The notes beneath the pieces are model-generated. The model worked only from the letters and a program-made list of their open reading frames with translations. It had not been told where the DNA came from and did not search any database. Made by a program: the position numbers and the translations under genes. A DNA stretch of 64,000 nucleotides, taken from positions 31,649,930 to 31,713,929 of the forward strand of contig NC_135726.1 of NCBI RefSeq assembly GCF_964656455.1, given 5' to 3'. Source of the DNA: Halichoerus grypus. Its lineage: Eukaryota > Chordata > Mammalia > Carnivora > Phocidae. Shown in pieces: positions 20,361-30,059 of this stretch (position 1 is the stretch's first letter; each line of letters begins with the position of its first letter).

Positions 20361-21464
20361 CCTGCCCCTGCCCTGCTTTCCTCTCCATGAGGGACTCACG
20401 TGAGAGCACCCATTAGGCCTTATGACTCTGTGCCGCCCAGGACAACCGTTTACTTTTCTGGAAGAAGCAATACTCTGACATTTTCCAAATATGTTTGAAC
20501 ATTGTTGTGCTTTCCCCACAAAATCAGTTTGTACCAGAAATATATATATTTTTCTCCTTTTCTGCCTTTCATTAGAAATGTGGAGCATCATGTTAGGTAG
20601 TCAATCCATCAATGGCTTCCAAGAGTTGTTTTGCCAAAGTCACATTGCCCTGAATGTCAAGCAAATCCACCCAGGGGCTGAATAAAGGAAACGTTGTATT
20701 TGTAGCGGGGTCCAGCCTCCCAGGTCAGGTGTGGTGGGAGCAGACAGGGATTGACAGACCTATCAGTCAGGATCAGAGAAACAGAACCCACCAGGAGATA
20801 TGTCCGTTCCAGGGATTTGAACTTACATATAGGCGGGCTGGTTAAGCTGTCCCTGGAAGGCTGTTCTCCCACGTCCAAGGCTGGGACTTGTCCTCAGGGC
20901 GAGAGTAAGAACAAGCATGAGTTTGGGTCCATGACAGACGGAAATCTGTGTCGGTTCTTGTCTCTGATCTTGGCGGTGTGGGGTCTTATAGAACCCGGGG
21001 CCCTTCCCTAGAGTCCAGGATGCTGAAGGAAAATCCAGGGGAAGATCCATCTCCAGCTTAGTGAGCCAGCAGACACGGGACAACTGACACACGTGAGCTG
21101 CCCCATGACTGCCGCCCCCTTCAGCCCCCCTGATGTCCTGCTTAGACCCTCCCTTGGTGGCCACCCTCACCAGAACTCCTCAGGGAGGGGGATTCCGGGG
21201 AGCGGTTGAGCCCAGCAAAATCGGCACCTTACAAGGCCAGCACAGCAGATGAGGGGGGGATTAAATGATGCCAAACAAGAAAGAATTTTTCTTCCTGGTG
21301 ATGGCACTGGAAGCTTGGTGTCCAATGCTGACGGCTGCTTCTTCTCAAGGCTACAGTTGGGTTTGGGCCAATTGGCCACATACAACAGGTCCTCTTATAG
21401 GCATGGGCACAGAGCAGAGCAGGGGTGGGGTGAGGGGTGGGGGGTGAGCTGAAGGCTTCCACAG
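20361..21464. other. Mostly unique sequence
   Basis: A weak LTR-like stretch, CAGTCAGGATCAGAGAAACA at about 20765, could be an old repeat. The rest shows nothing recognisable, and frames of 86-115 residues lack domains. Confidence 0.35.
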
Positions 21465-21815
21465 TGCTATGATCTGGATGCTTTTGTCCCCCCACATTCA
21501 TAGGTTGAAATTCCAGTGCTCAATGTGATGGTAGCAGGAGGTGGGGCCTTTGGGAGGTGCTTAGATCCGGAGAGCCCTCATGAACTGGATTAGTTCCCTT
21601 ATAAAAGAGACCCCACAGAGCTCCCTAGCCCTTCCACTGTGTGAGGACAGAGTGAGAAGTCCGAAACCCAGAAGAGGCTCCTCACCAGAACCTGACCGTG
21701 CTGGTACCTTAGTCTTGGACGTCTGGCCTCTAGAGCTGAGGAAGCTGAATGTCTGCTGTGTATAAGGCACCCAGTCTGTGGGATTTTGTCATAGCAGCCT
21801 GAACAGAGTAGGACA
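21465..21815 (+). mobile_element. MLT1-like (ERVL-MaLR) solo LTR, plus strand
   Basis: It begins TGCTATGATCTGGATGC, with GTGGGGCCTTTGGGAGG, TTCCCTTATAAAAGAGAC (promoter-like region), and the CACCCAGTCTGTGGGATTTT end. The 5-bp flanks CACAG (21460-21464) and TACAG (21816-21820) agree at four positions, fitting an ERVL target duplication. No internal retroviral sequence. Confidence 0.9.
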
Positions 21816-22261
21816 TACAGTAACCCATCAGTTCAGAGCCTTTGGGGAGCTCAGAAGGGACGAGGCATGGTTCCCGCCCCAAGGGTGCGTGAGGCAGGAA
21901 GGAGAGCCTTGCTCAAAGGGACAGCTCGGGTGTCACTCCTCATGGGCCTTCAGTAGAAACACAAAGAGCTCTTGACAAATGGGGACACTTGGGGGGGACA
22001 AACTCTCTAGAAAGACTTTAAGGAGGAGCATCATTGGGATGACTTATTCATACGCGTAGCATTCACTTCCTGACAGTGTGTCAGGCCCAAGAGTTGTGGC
22101 CTCCAAGCCGTGGGCCTCAGGAAGCCCCAGGCCCTGCTCGGGAAGACCACCTCAGGCTTGTCAGACCAGGGCTTCCTCCTGAGCTGCACCCAGGTGCTGC
22201 CGCCCACAGGGCCCCTCACGAGGCCGCTGCCTCCCCCACCACGTCAGGTCCTACCTGTCCT
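21816..22261. other. Unique sequence
   Basis: No repeat recognised before the L2 relic, and no convincing frame. Confidence 0.4.
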
Positions 22262-22355
22262 CCTGCTTCACCGGGATCCAGCCCCACTGGCAGCCTTTCT
22301 GGTCTTCAAAACCCCAAATACTTCCCTGCCTCAGGGCCTCCCCCTTTGCCTGGAA
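22262..22355 (+). repeat. L2 LINE relic, plus strand, cut by LTR
   Basis: CAGCCCCACTGGCAGCC, GGTCTTCAAAACCCCAAAT, and TGCCTCAGGGCCTCCCCC are the L2 order; the continuation is lost at the LTR edge. Confidence 0.7.
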
Positions 22356-22359
22356 GTTG

Positions 22360-22735
22360 GATGGCTCCCTCCAAAATACCACAGACTGGGTGGCTTACAC
22401 TATAGAAATTTATTTTCTCACAGCTCTGGAGGCTGGAAGTCTGAGATCAAGTGTTGGCAGATTTGGTTTCTCATGGGGCCTCTCCCCTTGACTTGCAGAT
22501 GGCTGCCTTCTTGCTGTGTCCTCTGCGGATGCACATCCCTGGTGTCTCCTTGGGTGTCCAAACTTCCTCCTCTTACAAGGACACCGGTCAGATTTGATTA
22601 GGGCCCACCTTCAGCCCTCATTTTCACTTTATCATCTCTTTAGAGGGTCCACCTCCCAAGATGGTCGCATCCTGAGGTACTGGCAGATTGGGGCTTTCAC
22701 ATGAATTTGGGGGAGACACCACTCAGCCCGTCACA
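22360..22735 (-). mobile_element. MLT1-like (ERVL-MaLR) LTR, minus strand
   Basis: AAAATACCACAGACTGGGTG, ATAGAAATTTATTTTCTCAC, AGCTCTGGAGGCTGGAAGTC, and the end ACATGAATTTGGGGGAGACA. Clear reversed MaLR landmarks with no coding sequence. Confidence 0.9.
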
Positions 22736-23059
22736 TTGGTCCTCAAGTGTCTCCTTGAATGTTTTTTTTTTTTTCCCCAGGACTAGCTCCAGGGCCTCCC
22801 CACAGACATGTGCAGGTTGTTCATGGTGGGGCGATGCTTGGCTGAGGGGGCAGGCACGTCAGCCCTGCTCTGCCCGCCAAGCCATGTGCGCTGAGTGGGG
22901 CTGTATCCATCTGGGGGAGGGGAGACCCTTTCCTTTGCCAAAAGCACCGTCTGCTCCTGGAGCCACACACCTTTGGGCCGTGCGTGCCCAGAGGGGACAC
23001 CCACCACACAGGCAGGTGGGAGCACCCCTCACCCCCACCCTGCACGCACGTCCCCTTTA
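22736..23059. other. GC-rich unique sequence
   Basis: A T12 run at about 22760 starts the interval. Long overlapping frames on both strands (up to 129 residues) reflect stop-poor composition. Confidence 0.4.
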
Positions 23060-23225
23060 CCTTCTCTCCTTATCACTCTGTTTTGTTTAGTGCAACAGCC
23101 TGTCATGGTGCTTGGTGTTTTGCTTGGCTTTTGACCTCTCGCCCCTCTAGAAGGGCCCTCGCCTTACCCGGTGTCGCCTCCTTGGCCCCTAGCGCAGAGC
23201 CTGGCGCAGGAGTAAATCTTCACGG
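23060..23225 (+). repeat. L2 LINE 3' end, plus strand, weak
   Basis: CTCTAGAAGGGCCCTCGCC, CTTGGCCCCTAGCGCAG and GCCTGGCGCAGGAGTAAA fit a diverged L2 tail. Confidence 0.45.
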
Positions 23226-23639
23226 GAGGAAGGAAAGTGCTTTACTGCCCCTTCCGAACGCTTCCTGGCAGATGCTGGGCCCGGCTCGGCTCCCTTTGGC
23301 TCCAGGATCCGATGAGCTCACCCAGGAGGCAAAGGAGGCTTTCGAAGGAGTAGAACGGAGGCGAGTTCATCAGAGGTCAGGCGGCTGCTGGCCGGCCTGA
23401 ACCCCGGCGGCAGCGGGTGGAAATGCTGAGTGAGTCGGAAAAACTGTCTGGAGCCGAGAGGAAGGAGCTGAGTGAGCCTTGGAGACACATAAGGTGCACT
23501 TACGGGGGAGAGCGAAAGCCAGCCCAGCAGTTGTGTCAAAGAGCCCACAGTCTGCTTAAAACTGCCGGCAGAGGCAGAACCAGCCTCAGATTGGTGGGAG
23601 GCAGCGAGGCCCAGACAAGCGAGGCCCGGCTCTGGGAGG

Positions 23640-24260
23640 ACAGCCCATAATACCTGCAAGGTCGGCCCGTAAATCACTCCCCAGGCTGACATGTTGCCGA
23701 AGACATTACCCTCTGAGGAAAATCGTTTCCTGACCCATTGGCTCATCTATTTCAGGGTGTTGTTTTTGGAATAATTGCAGGCATATAACTTGCAAGAGCA
23801 TCATTTGGATGTTTTTCTTGAGGCACCGTGAAAACCTGAGTCTCCCAGGTGCCTGTTCCAGCTAAGGATTGCCGGCCGGGTCACTGCCCAGACGAACATA
23901 TTTGAGATTTCCTTTTCTTGGCTCAGTGGGCCATTGTAAATCCAGGGTCGTATTTTTCCTCACAGGTGAACGTACTCACTTTTGGGGTTGGTGTTAGGCC
24001 ACACAGAGTCCAACGAAGTGGCCTATTGTTCCAAGTCGGAAGGCAAAGGACCAAAGTCCTGACATTTCTTATTAGAGGTTTGATGGATGAAGCGCAACAA
24101 TGAAGTTTCTTTTGTTCTTGCCCGTGGGGCCCGCAGCTGTTAATCTATAACTTGCTATATGGATTCAAACTTATTAATCATTTTAAAGCAAAATTCTATG
24201 TAATGATTGAAATCGAAAATGAGGGCTTGGTGCAAGCAAGTGTCGCCTGGCGCCATTTTC
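23640..24260. other. Unique block, candidate conserved non-coding DNA
   Basis: No transposon seen over about 600 bases. Words such as GGAATAATTGCAGGC, TTATTAATCATTTTAAAGC and ATGATTGAAATCG recall developmental enhancers. A CTCF-like core, CCTCCTGGTGG, lies at 24261-24271. Confidence 0.3.
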
Positions 24261-24271
24261 CCTCCTGGTGG
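24257..24271 (-). promoter_or_regulatory. Possible CTCF site
   Basis: Minus-strand CCACCAGGAGG resembles the CTCF core CCACCAGGGGG with one mismatch in eleven. The downstream GCGC of the consensus is not in register. Single motif, unproven. Confidence 0.25.
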
Positions 24272-24305
24272 ACGCCAAGTGGCAGATTCTCGAGTTACCC
24301 TCCTC

Positions 24306-24363
24306 CCCACCTTCTGACAGAGGGTGCAGGGGAGCCCACCTTCCGACAGAGGGTGCAGGGGAG
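24306..24363. repeat. 29-bp tandem duplication
   Basis: The unit begins CCCACCTTCTGACAGAGGG; the second copy at 24335-24363 differs by T to C after CTT. Confidence 0.9.
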
Positions 24364-24639
24364 CCAAGGTGTGGGCCAGACTGGAGAAGGCTGGAATGTT
24401 CCTGGGTGAGGGCGTGAGGGTGTCATCTCTGTCCCACGCACAGGTGTGGACAAGGCCCTGTGGGTCCAGGAGATACCTTTGGTTTGGCCATGGTGGTGTT
24501 GGCAGCCGCCTCCAGGGTTTCCTCCCAGGTTTGCTGCCAGGACTAGGAAGCTGGGCTGGCAAGGGTTCAGCTTTTCTGGCCAGAGCTCATCATGAGAATT
24601 CTAAGTTCTCATACCTCGGATTCATGAACTGTTTTACAA

Positions 24640-24835
24640 CCATGGTCCCATTTACTCTCCCAGCGTTCTTGCTAGGTGACAGGACTGGATTTATTGTCCC
24701 CATTAGATAGGTGAGCAAACTGAGGAGCAGAGAGAAAAAGTGACCTGGCCAGATTTCAGAGCAAGGACTCCAATGAGGTCTCCTGACCTGTCATGCGGTG
24801 CCCCTTCCCCACTACACCCTATTGTGTGCCAGGCT
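24640..24835 (-). repeat. MIR SINE, minus strand
   Basis: TTGTCCCCATTAGATAGGTG, CAAACTGAGGAGCAGAG and GTGACCTGGCCAGATTTCAG are the reversed core, then CCCACTACACCCTATTGTG. Confidence 0.75.
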
Positions 24836-25015
24836 GGGCCACTCCAGGGAGTCCAAAACTTGGGGCAGAATTTCCAGGGCTGGATCCTGGAAAGGGAAAA
24901 GGACCTGCTTCTCTTTCCAATAGGATTATGCCGTAGAGAAAGTCCCAACCCTGGCGGTTTGGGGGAGGGGATATTACTTTTTTAAAAATTATTATTTATC
25001 AAAACAAAAATTTTC

Positions 25016-25217
25016 TTTTTTTTTTTTTTTAAGATTTTATTTATTTATTTGAGAAAGAGAGTGAGAGAGAGAGAGAGCACAAGAGGGAGGAGCAGGAGAG
25101 GGAGAAGCAGACTCCCCGCCGAGCAGGTAGCCCGATATGGGACTCGATCCCTGGACTCTAGGATCATGACCCGAGCTGAAGGCAGTCGCTCAACCAACTG
25201 AGCCACCCAGGCGCCCT
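25016..25217 (-). mobile_element. CAN SINE, minus strand, nested by older SINE
   Basis: Perfect 17-bp duplication TCAAAACAAAAATTTTC at 24999-25015 and 25218-25234. Poly-T, GA-rich middle, head GAGCCACCCAGGCGCCC. Confidence 0.95.
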
Positions 25218-25233
25218 TCAAAACAAAAATTTT

Positions 25234-25290
25234 CAAGTGGACTCTATACCCAACATGGGGCTCGAACTCACGATCAAGAGTCTTGGGCCA
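25234..25290 (-). mobile_element. Older short SINE fragment
   Basis: GTGGACTCTATACCCAAC then ATGGGGCTCGAACTCACGAT; the head is degraded. The T/A-rich part at 24977-25015 is probably its tail side, so the younger SINE landed inside it. Confidence 0.75.
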
Positions 25291-25699
25291 CTCACTATTT
25301 ACAAGAAACCGGAAATGAATCACACTCTGGATCTTGGCGATTCGTGACTCTTTGGATGCTGTGTTTCAAAGCAAGACTCAATGGCATGCAGTTTGGTGGT
25401 GCGGGAGGAAGGGTTTGTCCGAGGGTGGGTAATTTGGGGCACAAGGCTCCCTGTCTCAGTCCTCCTCAGCCTCTCCACGATTCCTGTTTGCTCTCAGTGC
25501 CCACGTTGTGACCCCAAGTCCCATGAACATCCATTTGCGACAGCGGGCTGGGCTCTTCAGCCAACTGAAGAGACCAGGAGTTCTCTTATTTTCAAATGAT
25601 TCCATCATCCCTTGCCTCGGGAGGATGCTGCCACCCCCATGTTGACATGGGGTGCTCAGGTGCAGAGAGCGTCCCCAGGATTTAAGTATTTTCTCAGGC
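25291..25699. other. Unique sequence
   Basis: Nothing recognised. A 122-residue minus-strand frame spanning 25456-25824 has no domain and overlaps a MIR. Confidence 0.4.
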
Positions 25700-25835
25700 A
25701 AAGGCCAGGGCTGGGAGGCAGGAGACCTGGGTCGCAGCTCTGCTGCCGAGGTCATGGGAGACCTGCACAGACTCGTCCAACTGCTCTGCACCTTGGTCTC
25801 CCTCCCCTTGAAAGTGGGACTCATGGTTCAGGGAC
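25700..25835 (+). repeat. MIR SINE, plus strand, weak
   Basis: GGCAGGAGACCTGGGTCGCA, then CTGCACCTTGGTCTCCCTC and TGAAAGTGGGACTCATGG. Confidence 0.55.
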
Positions 25836-25924
25836 TCTTCCAAGTAAGGGTGACCTGGAGGCTGGCCTAGGAGGATGAGGAGGTGTTGGTGAAGATGCTG
25901 GCTCTGGAAGGATCACCGTGGTGA

Positions 25925-26100
25925 TCCTGGAGCTAGATGGCCTGGGTTTGAGATTCCAGCTTATTGACCTGCTTCAGTTTCCGCATCTGCAAGACGGCGA
26001 TTAAAAAATCCTGCCCACTTCACAGTGTTACCACGAGAATTAGCCACTCTGGTTTTAGTAAAGCAACCAGCCCAGTGCCGGTTAGTAGTCAGCAAAAGGC
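25925..26100 (+). repeat. MIR SINE, plus strand
   Basis: GGAGCTAGATGGCCTGGGTT, CTTCAGTTTCCGCATCTGC, ACCACGAGAATTAGC and CAGCCCAGTGCCGGTTAG. Confidence 0.75.
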
Positions 26101-26394
26101 AAGAGCACCATTTCCTTGCTCCCCGTGGCAACAGCAGGATCACTATGGCACTGGGCAGAGGGCTTGCCTGCTTGGGAGCCTTTCTCTGCCCTGAGTCCAC
26201 GCGGCTCTGGGACGTGGCCTGGTGGAGGCACAGAGCCAACAGGCTGGTCAGGATCGGATGGAAGACAGGTTGAGAAATAATGACCAACACAGAAGCTCCC
26301 TGGAGATTTTCTTAAGGGTTCTTGGTCTTTTCACTAACTTCCACAACAACAGTGCAGAAATCAAGTTCAAGAAAATGTTGCAGTGTCAGGGAAG

Positions 26395-26575
26395 GAAATG
26401 TGTTTTGATGTCAACTCTCTAGCTGTGTGGCTTGGGGAAATTGGTTTAACCTCTCTGATTCTCAGTTTCTGTATTTACAAAGTATGGGTAGTGATCCTTC
26501 CCTTTTAAGACTCTTGTGAGAATTATCTGAGATGATCTAAGTAAATGACACAGCCCTGTTGTCTCAGATTAAACA
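26395..26575 (+). repeat. MIR SINE, plus strand
   Basis: CTAGCTGTGTGGCTTGGGG, TTAACCTCTCTGATTCTCAG, and TTGTGAGAATTATCTGAGAT. Confidence 0.8.
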
Positions 26576-26863
26576 TGGTGACATTTTTTAAATTAAGTTT
26601 TTATTTTAATTCTGGTATTGTTAACATACAGTGCTGTATTAGTTTCAGGTATACAATATAGTGATGCAACACTTCCATACGTCACCCTGTGCTCATCACG
26701 ACAAGTGCCCTCCTTCATCCCCATCACCTATTTCCCCCATTCCCCATCCACCTCCCCTCTGGTAATCATCAGTTTGTTCTCTATAGTAAGAGTCTGTTTC
26801 TTGGCTTCTCTCCCTCTCTCTTTCCCTCTCCCTCCCCCCTGCCCTATTCATTTGTGTTTTTGC

Positions 26864-27418
26864 TTAAATTCTACATATGGGTGAAATCATATGGTATTTG
26901 TCTTTCTCTGACTGACTGACTTGGCTTAGCATTATGCTCTCTAGCTCCATCCGTGTTGTTGTGAATGGTAAGATTTCATTCTTTTTTATGGCTGAATAAT
27001 ATTCTATTGTATATCTATACCACATCTTCTTTACCCATTTGTCTGTTGATGGACACTTGGGCTGCTTCCATAATTTAACTAATGTTGATAATGCTGCTAT
27101 AAACATAGGGGTGCATGGATCCCTTTGAATTAGTGTTTTTGTATTTTGGTGGTAGGTACCCAGTAGTGTGATTCCTGGATCATAGGGTAGTTCTATTTTT
27201 AATTTTTTGAGGAAACTCCACACTCTTTTCCAGAGTGGCTGCACCAGTTTGCATTTCCACCAACAGTGCGAGAGGGTTCCTTTTTCTCCACATCCTCGCC
27301 AACACTTGTTGATTCTTATGTTTTTGATTTTAGCCATTCTGACAGGTGAGACGTGATATCTTATTGTAGTTTTGATTTGTATTTCCCTGATGATCAGTGA
27401 TGTTGAGCATCTTTTCAT
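26864..27418 (-). pseudogene. L1 ORF2 C-terminal fragment
   Basis: A 184-codon open stretch, the longest in the window, encodes the last part of L1 ORF2p. It starts near the family-typical [16 protein letters not shown]. The cysteine-rich motif lies at residues 39-56 (Cys39, Cys43, His51, Cys56, within [19 protein letters not shown]). The conserved tail [13 protein letters not shown] follows at about residue 139. In intact L1 this domain helps bind nucleic acid during retrotransposition. Here the methionine is internal to ORF2 and upstream frames are broken, so it is a relic and not an independent gene. The frame ends about where the normal ORF2 terminates, with 3' UTR to its left. Conservation of the open frame suggests a moderately recent insertion. 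Confidence 0.93.
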
Positions 27419-27950
27419 GTGTCTGTGGCCATCTGGATGTCTTCTTTGAAGAAATGTCTGTTCATGTCTAGGCCCATTTTTAAATTGGGTTGTTTGTTTT
27501 TTGGGTGTTGATTTATATCTGTTCTTTATATACTTTGGATACTAACCCTTTTTTCAGAAACGGCATTTGCAAATATCTTCTCTCATTCTGTAGGTTGCCT
27601 TTCAGTTTTGTTGATTATTTCCTTTGCTGTGCAGACACTTTTCATTTTGATGTAGTCCCAATAGTTTATTTTTCCTTTTATTTCCCTTGCCTGAGGAGAC
27701 ATATCTAGAAAAATGTTAACTATGGTCATGGTCGATGTCAGAGAAGTTACTGCCTGTGTTCTCTTCTAAGATTTTTATGGTTTTAGGTCTCACATTCAGG
27801 TTTTTAAACTATTTTCAGTTTATTTTTGTGTATGGTGTAAGAATGTGGTCCAGTTTCATTCTTCTGCATGTGGTTGTCCAGTTTTCCGAACACCATTTGT
27901 TGAAGAGACCATCTTTTTCTCATCCATATTCATTCTTCGTTTGTCAAAGA

Positions 27951-28148
27951 TTAGTTGACCGTAAAGTTGTGGGTCCATTTCTGGGTTTCTATTCTGTTCC
28001 ATTGATCTGTGTGTCTGTTTTTGTGCCAGTACCATGCTGTCTTGATCACTCCAGCTTTGTAATACAGCTTGACGTCCAGAATTGTGATGTCTCCAGCTTT
28101 GCTTTTCTTTCTCAAGATTGCTTTGGCTATTTGTGGTTCCATAAACAT
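27951..28148 (-). pseudogene. L1 ORF2 fragment downstream of the RT
   Basis: A 65-codon stretch in the ORF2 frame contains [19 protein letters not shown] and [11 protein letters not shown], which match the region between the RT and the cysteine-rich domain. A longer frame at 27856-28242 on the same strand is a shifted reading of the same DNA; its right-hand part reads IPPKAIYTFNVIP in the true frame, so a frameshift separates the two pieces. The fragment supports the minus orientation and the ORF2 order. It has no start signal of its own and no reason to be expressed. Confidence 0.85.
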
Positions 28149-28290
28149 TTTTTATGATTGTTTGTTCTAGTTCTGTGAAAAACGTTAGTATTTGGAGGGG
28201 GATTACATTGAATGTATAGATCGCTTTGGGTGGTATAGACATTTTAACAATATTTGTTCTTCCAATCTATGAGCATGGAATATCTTTGTA

Positions 28291-28743
28291 TCATTTCTTT
28301 GTGTCATCTCCACTTTCTTTCATCAGTGTTTTATAGATTTCAGGGTACAAGTCTTTCACCTCTTTAATTAAGTTTATTCCTAGGTACATTATTATTTTTG
28401 ATGCAGTTGTAATTGGGATTGTTTTCTTAATTTCTCTTCCTGAAGTCTTGTTATTAGTATATAAACATGCCGCAGATTTCTGTATATTGATTTTGTATCC
28501 TGAGACTTTACTGAATTCATTTATCAGTTTTATTAGCAGATTTTTGGTGTAGACTTTGGGGTTTTCTATATATAGTATCATGCCATCTGCAAATAATGAA
28601 AGTTCTGCTTCTTCCTTACCATCTTGGATGCCTTTTATTTCTTTTTGTTGTTTGATGACTGGGGGTAGGACTTCTGGTACTATGTTGAATAAAAGTGGTG
28701 AGAGTGGACACCCTTGTCTTGTTCCTTGTAATGTTCCTAACAT
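28291..28743 (-). pseudogene. L1 ORF2 reverse transcriptase fragment, active site mutated
   Basis: A 150-codon stretch covers part of the RT palm. Residues 9-20 carry [12 protein letters not shown], a hallmark of non-LTR RTs. Residues 51-54 read FADG where the family has FADD, so one of the two metal-binding aspartates is a glycine (Asp53 kept, residue 54 Gly). IENPK and INIQKSAAC follow as expected, then [20 protein letters not shown]. The protein would be catalytically dead even if the frame were whole. The right-hand side continues toward 28800, where about 190 bases of consensus are missing. It belongs to the L1 spanning 26583-29497 and has no independent function. Confidence 0.93.
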
Positions 28744-28940
28744 TAGGGGAGAAGCTCTCAGTTTTCCCCCACTGAGTATGATGTTGGCTGTGGTTTTTCA
28801 TATAAGGCCTTTATTATGTTGAGATGTGAATGATTATTTTAATGTACTATTGGATTCCGTTTGCTAGTATTTTATTTAGAATTTTTGCATCTATGTTCAC
28901 CAAAGATATTGGCCTATAGTTCTTTTTATTGGTGGTCTCT

Positions 28941-29162
28941 TTATCTGCCTTTGTATCTGGGTAATGCTGGCCTCATAGAATGAGTTGGAAGTTTTCCTTC
29001 CTTTTCTGTTTTTTTTGGAATAGTTTGAGAAGAAGAGGTAATAACCTCTTCTTTAAATGTTTGGTAGAATTCCCCTGGGAAGCCATCTGGTCCTGGACTT
29101 CTGTTTATTGGGAGATTTTTGATTACTGATTCAATTTCTTTGCTGGTTATCAGTCTGTTCAA
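28941..29162 (-). pseudogene. L1 ORF2 N-terminal RT fragment
   Basis: A 73-codon stretch includes ITSKEIESVIKNLPINRSPG and then DGFPGEFYQTFKEE, the conserved start of the L1 RT domain (finger region). Past about residue 45 the frame drifts: the family continues with a lipophilic stretch, while here it reads SSSQTIPKKTEKEG, indicating a frameshift. It is collinear with the other ORF2 fragments of this L1, lying to their right as expected for a minus-strand element. Confidence 0.9.
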
Positions 29163-29344
29163 ATTTACTGTTTCTTCCTCATTCGGTTTTGGTAGTTTGT
29201 ATGTTTCTAGGAATTTATCTATTCTTCTAGGTTGTCCAATTTGTTAGCATATAATTTCTCATAATATTGTCTTACAATTGTTTGTATTTCTGTGGGGTTG
29301 AAATCATATGGTATTTGTCTTTATTTGTTTTATTATTATTATTA

Positions 29345-29497
29345 TTATTTTTTAGTTTCTATACCATTTATTTCTGCTCTAATCTTTAGTATTTCCTTCC
29401 TTCTGCTAGCTTTGGATTTTGTCTGCTGTTCTTTTTCTAGCTCCTTTCGGTATAAGGTTAGGTTGTTTATTTGAGATTTTTCTCTCTCCTTGAGGTA
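29345..29497 (-). pseudogene. L1 ORF2 linker fragment at the truncated 5' edge
   Basis: The reading INNLTLYRKELEKEQQ, followed by RRKEILKIRAEINGIETKK, is the ORF2 linker just before the RT. The open frame runs on past 29497 into the neighbouring LTR as a meaningless N-terminal extension, which marks the L1 5' truncation point. On its left the frame stops at the ATT repeat of the scrambled junction. The normal continuation of the linker, about 200 bases, is absent. Confidence 0.88.
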
Positions 29498-29499
29498 AG

Positions 29500-29990
29500 T
29501 GTGGCCATAACATTTTGCTGCTCCTTCTACGGAGGCAGAATCTATTTCCCCATCACAGACTGGCCTTGCCACTGGCCTTGACCAGTCGAACACAGCAGAA
29601 GTGACGTCACAGACTTTGGAAGCTAGGCCTTAAGGGGCCTTGCAGCTTCTGCCTTGGCCCTCGTGGAACTCTGCCCTGAGACCACCAGGTCAGGAAGTTG
29701 GTCCAGCCTCCTGCAGGACGAGAGGCCCCACAGAGGGCCACCAGAATGCCCAGCCAAATGCCCCTGCACAGCTCCTTGTCCCGTGGGTGAACCCACCCTG
29801 GGGGCCCTCCAGCCCCTCTGACCTTCCAGCTGAAACAAGTAAGAAGAACTCCCCAGCCAACTTCGAGATTTGTGAAAAATAATAAGTCGTGGTTGCTTTA
29901 AGTCATCAAGTTTTGCGGGGGGGGGGGGGGGGGGGCGGGGGGTTGTTACATAGCAAAGGCTACCCAAAATGGTCCTCAGTATACACTGGT
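29500..29990 (+). mobile_element. ERVL-type LTR relic, plus strand
   Basis: GGCAGAATCTATTTCCCC, CTGGCCTTGACCAGTCGAA, AGGCCTTAAGGGGCCTTGCA, and the end GGTTGCTTTAAGTCATCAAG with GGTTGTTACATAGCAAAGGC. The end normally reads AGCCACTAAGTTTTGGGG; here the G-run has expanded (29917-29942). No coding sequence. A relative lies at 53250-53620. Confidence 0.7.
29917..29942 (+). repeat. Poly-G tract (G19, C, G6)
   Basis: An uninterrupted run of 19 G at 29917-29935, then C, then 6 G, inside the LTR end. It has strong quadruplex potential and is also a classic sequencing-error site. Confidence 0.9.
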
Positions 29991-30059
29991 TGAATCGAAT
30001 AATAGTAGGAGGCGAGAGCCCCTTGGAAAATACAGCCAGTGCTTTTGAACCCAAGCTGC

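Larger units (their letters stand above)
26583..29497 (-). mobile_element. Carnivoran LINE-1, minus strand, 5' truncated and internally deleted
   Basis: About 2.9 kb holding the 3' UTR (26583 to about 26880) and the distal part of ORF2. Reading right to left: the endonuclease-RT linker, RT domain, and cysteine-rich C-terminal domain. It is 5' truncated near 29497, where an ERVL-type LTR begins. Two internal breaks are visible. At about 28820, TATGTTGAG joins ATGTGAATGATT, omitting roughly 190 bases of consensus. At 29297-29345, a different, 3'-end-like segment and an ATT repeat replace about 200 bases. Frame breaks and an RT active-site change make it dead. ORF2 would encode the endonuclease and reverse transcriptase used in target-primed integration. 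Confidence 0.95.

Noticed and set aside
19943..20416. 157-residue plus-strand frame
   Set aside because: It ends in a MIR, has no family resemblance, and no supporting signals.
21640..21770. Possible promoter in MLT1 LTR (TTATAAAAG at about 21599)
   Set aside because: A TATA-like word is normal for LTRs. There is no evidence of transcription, so I did not list a promoter.
22110..22601. 163-residue plus-strand frame
   Set aside because: It crosses an L2 relic and an antisense MLT1-like LTR, and shows no domain.
27856..28242. 128-residue minus-strand frame
   Set aside because: For most of its length it is a shifted-frame reading of L1 ORF2; the correct-frame fragment is listed at 27951-28148.
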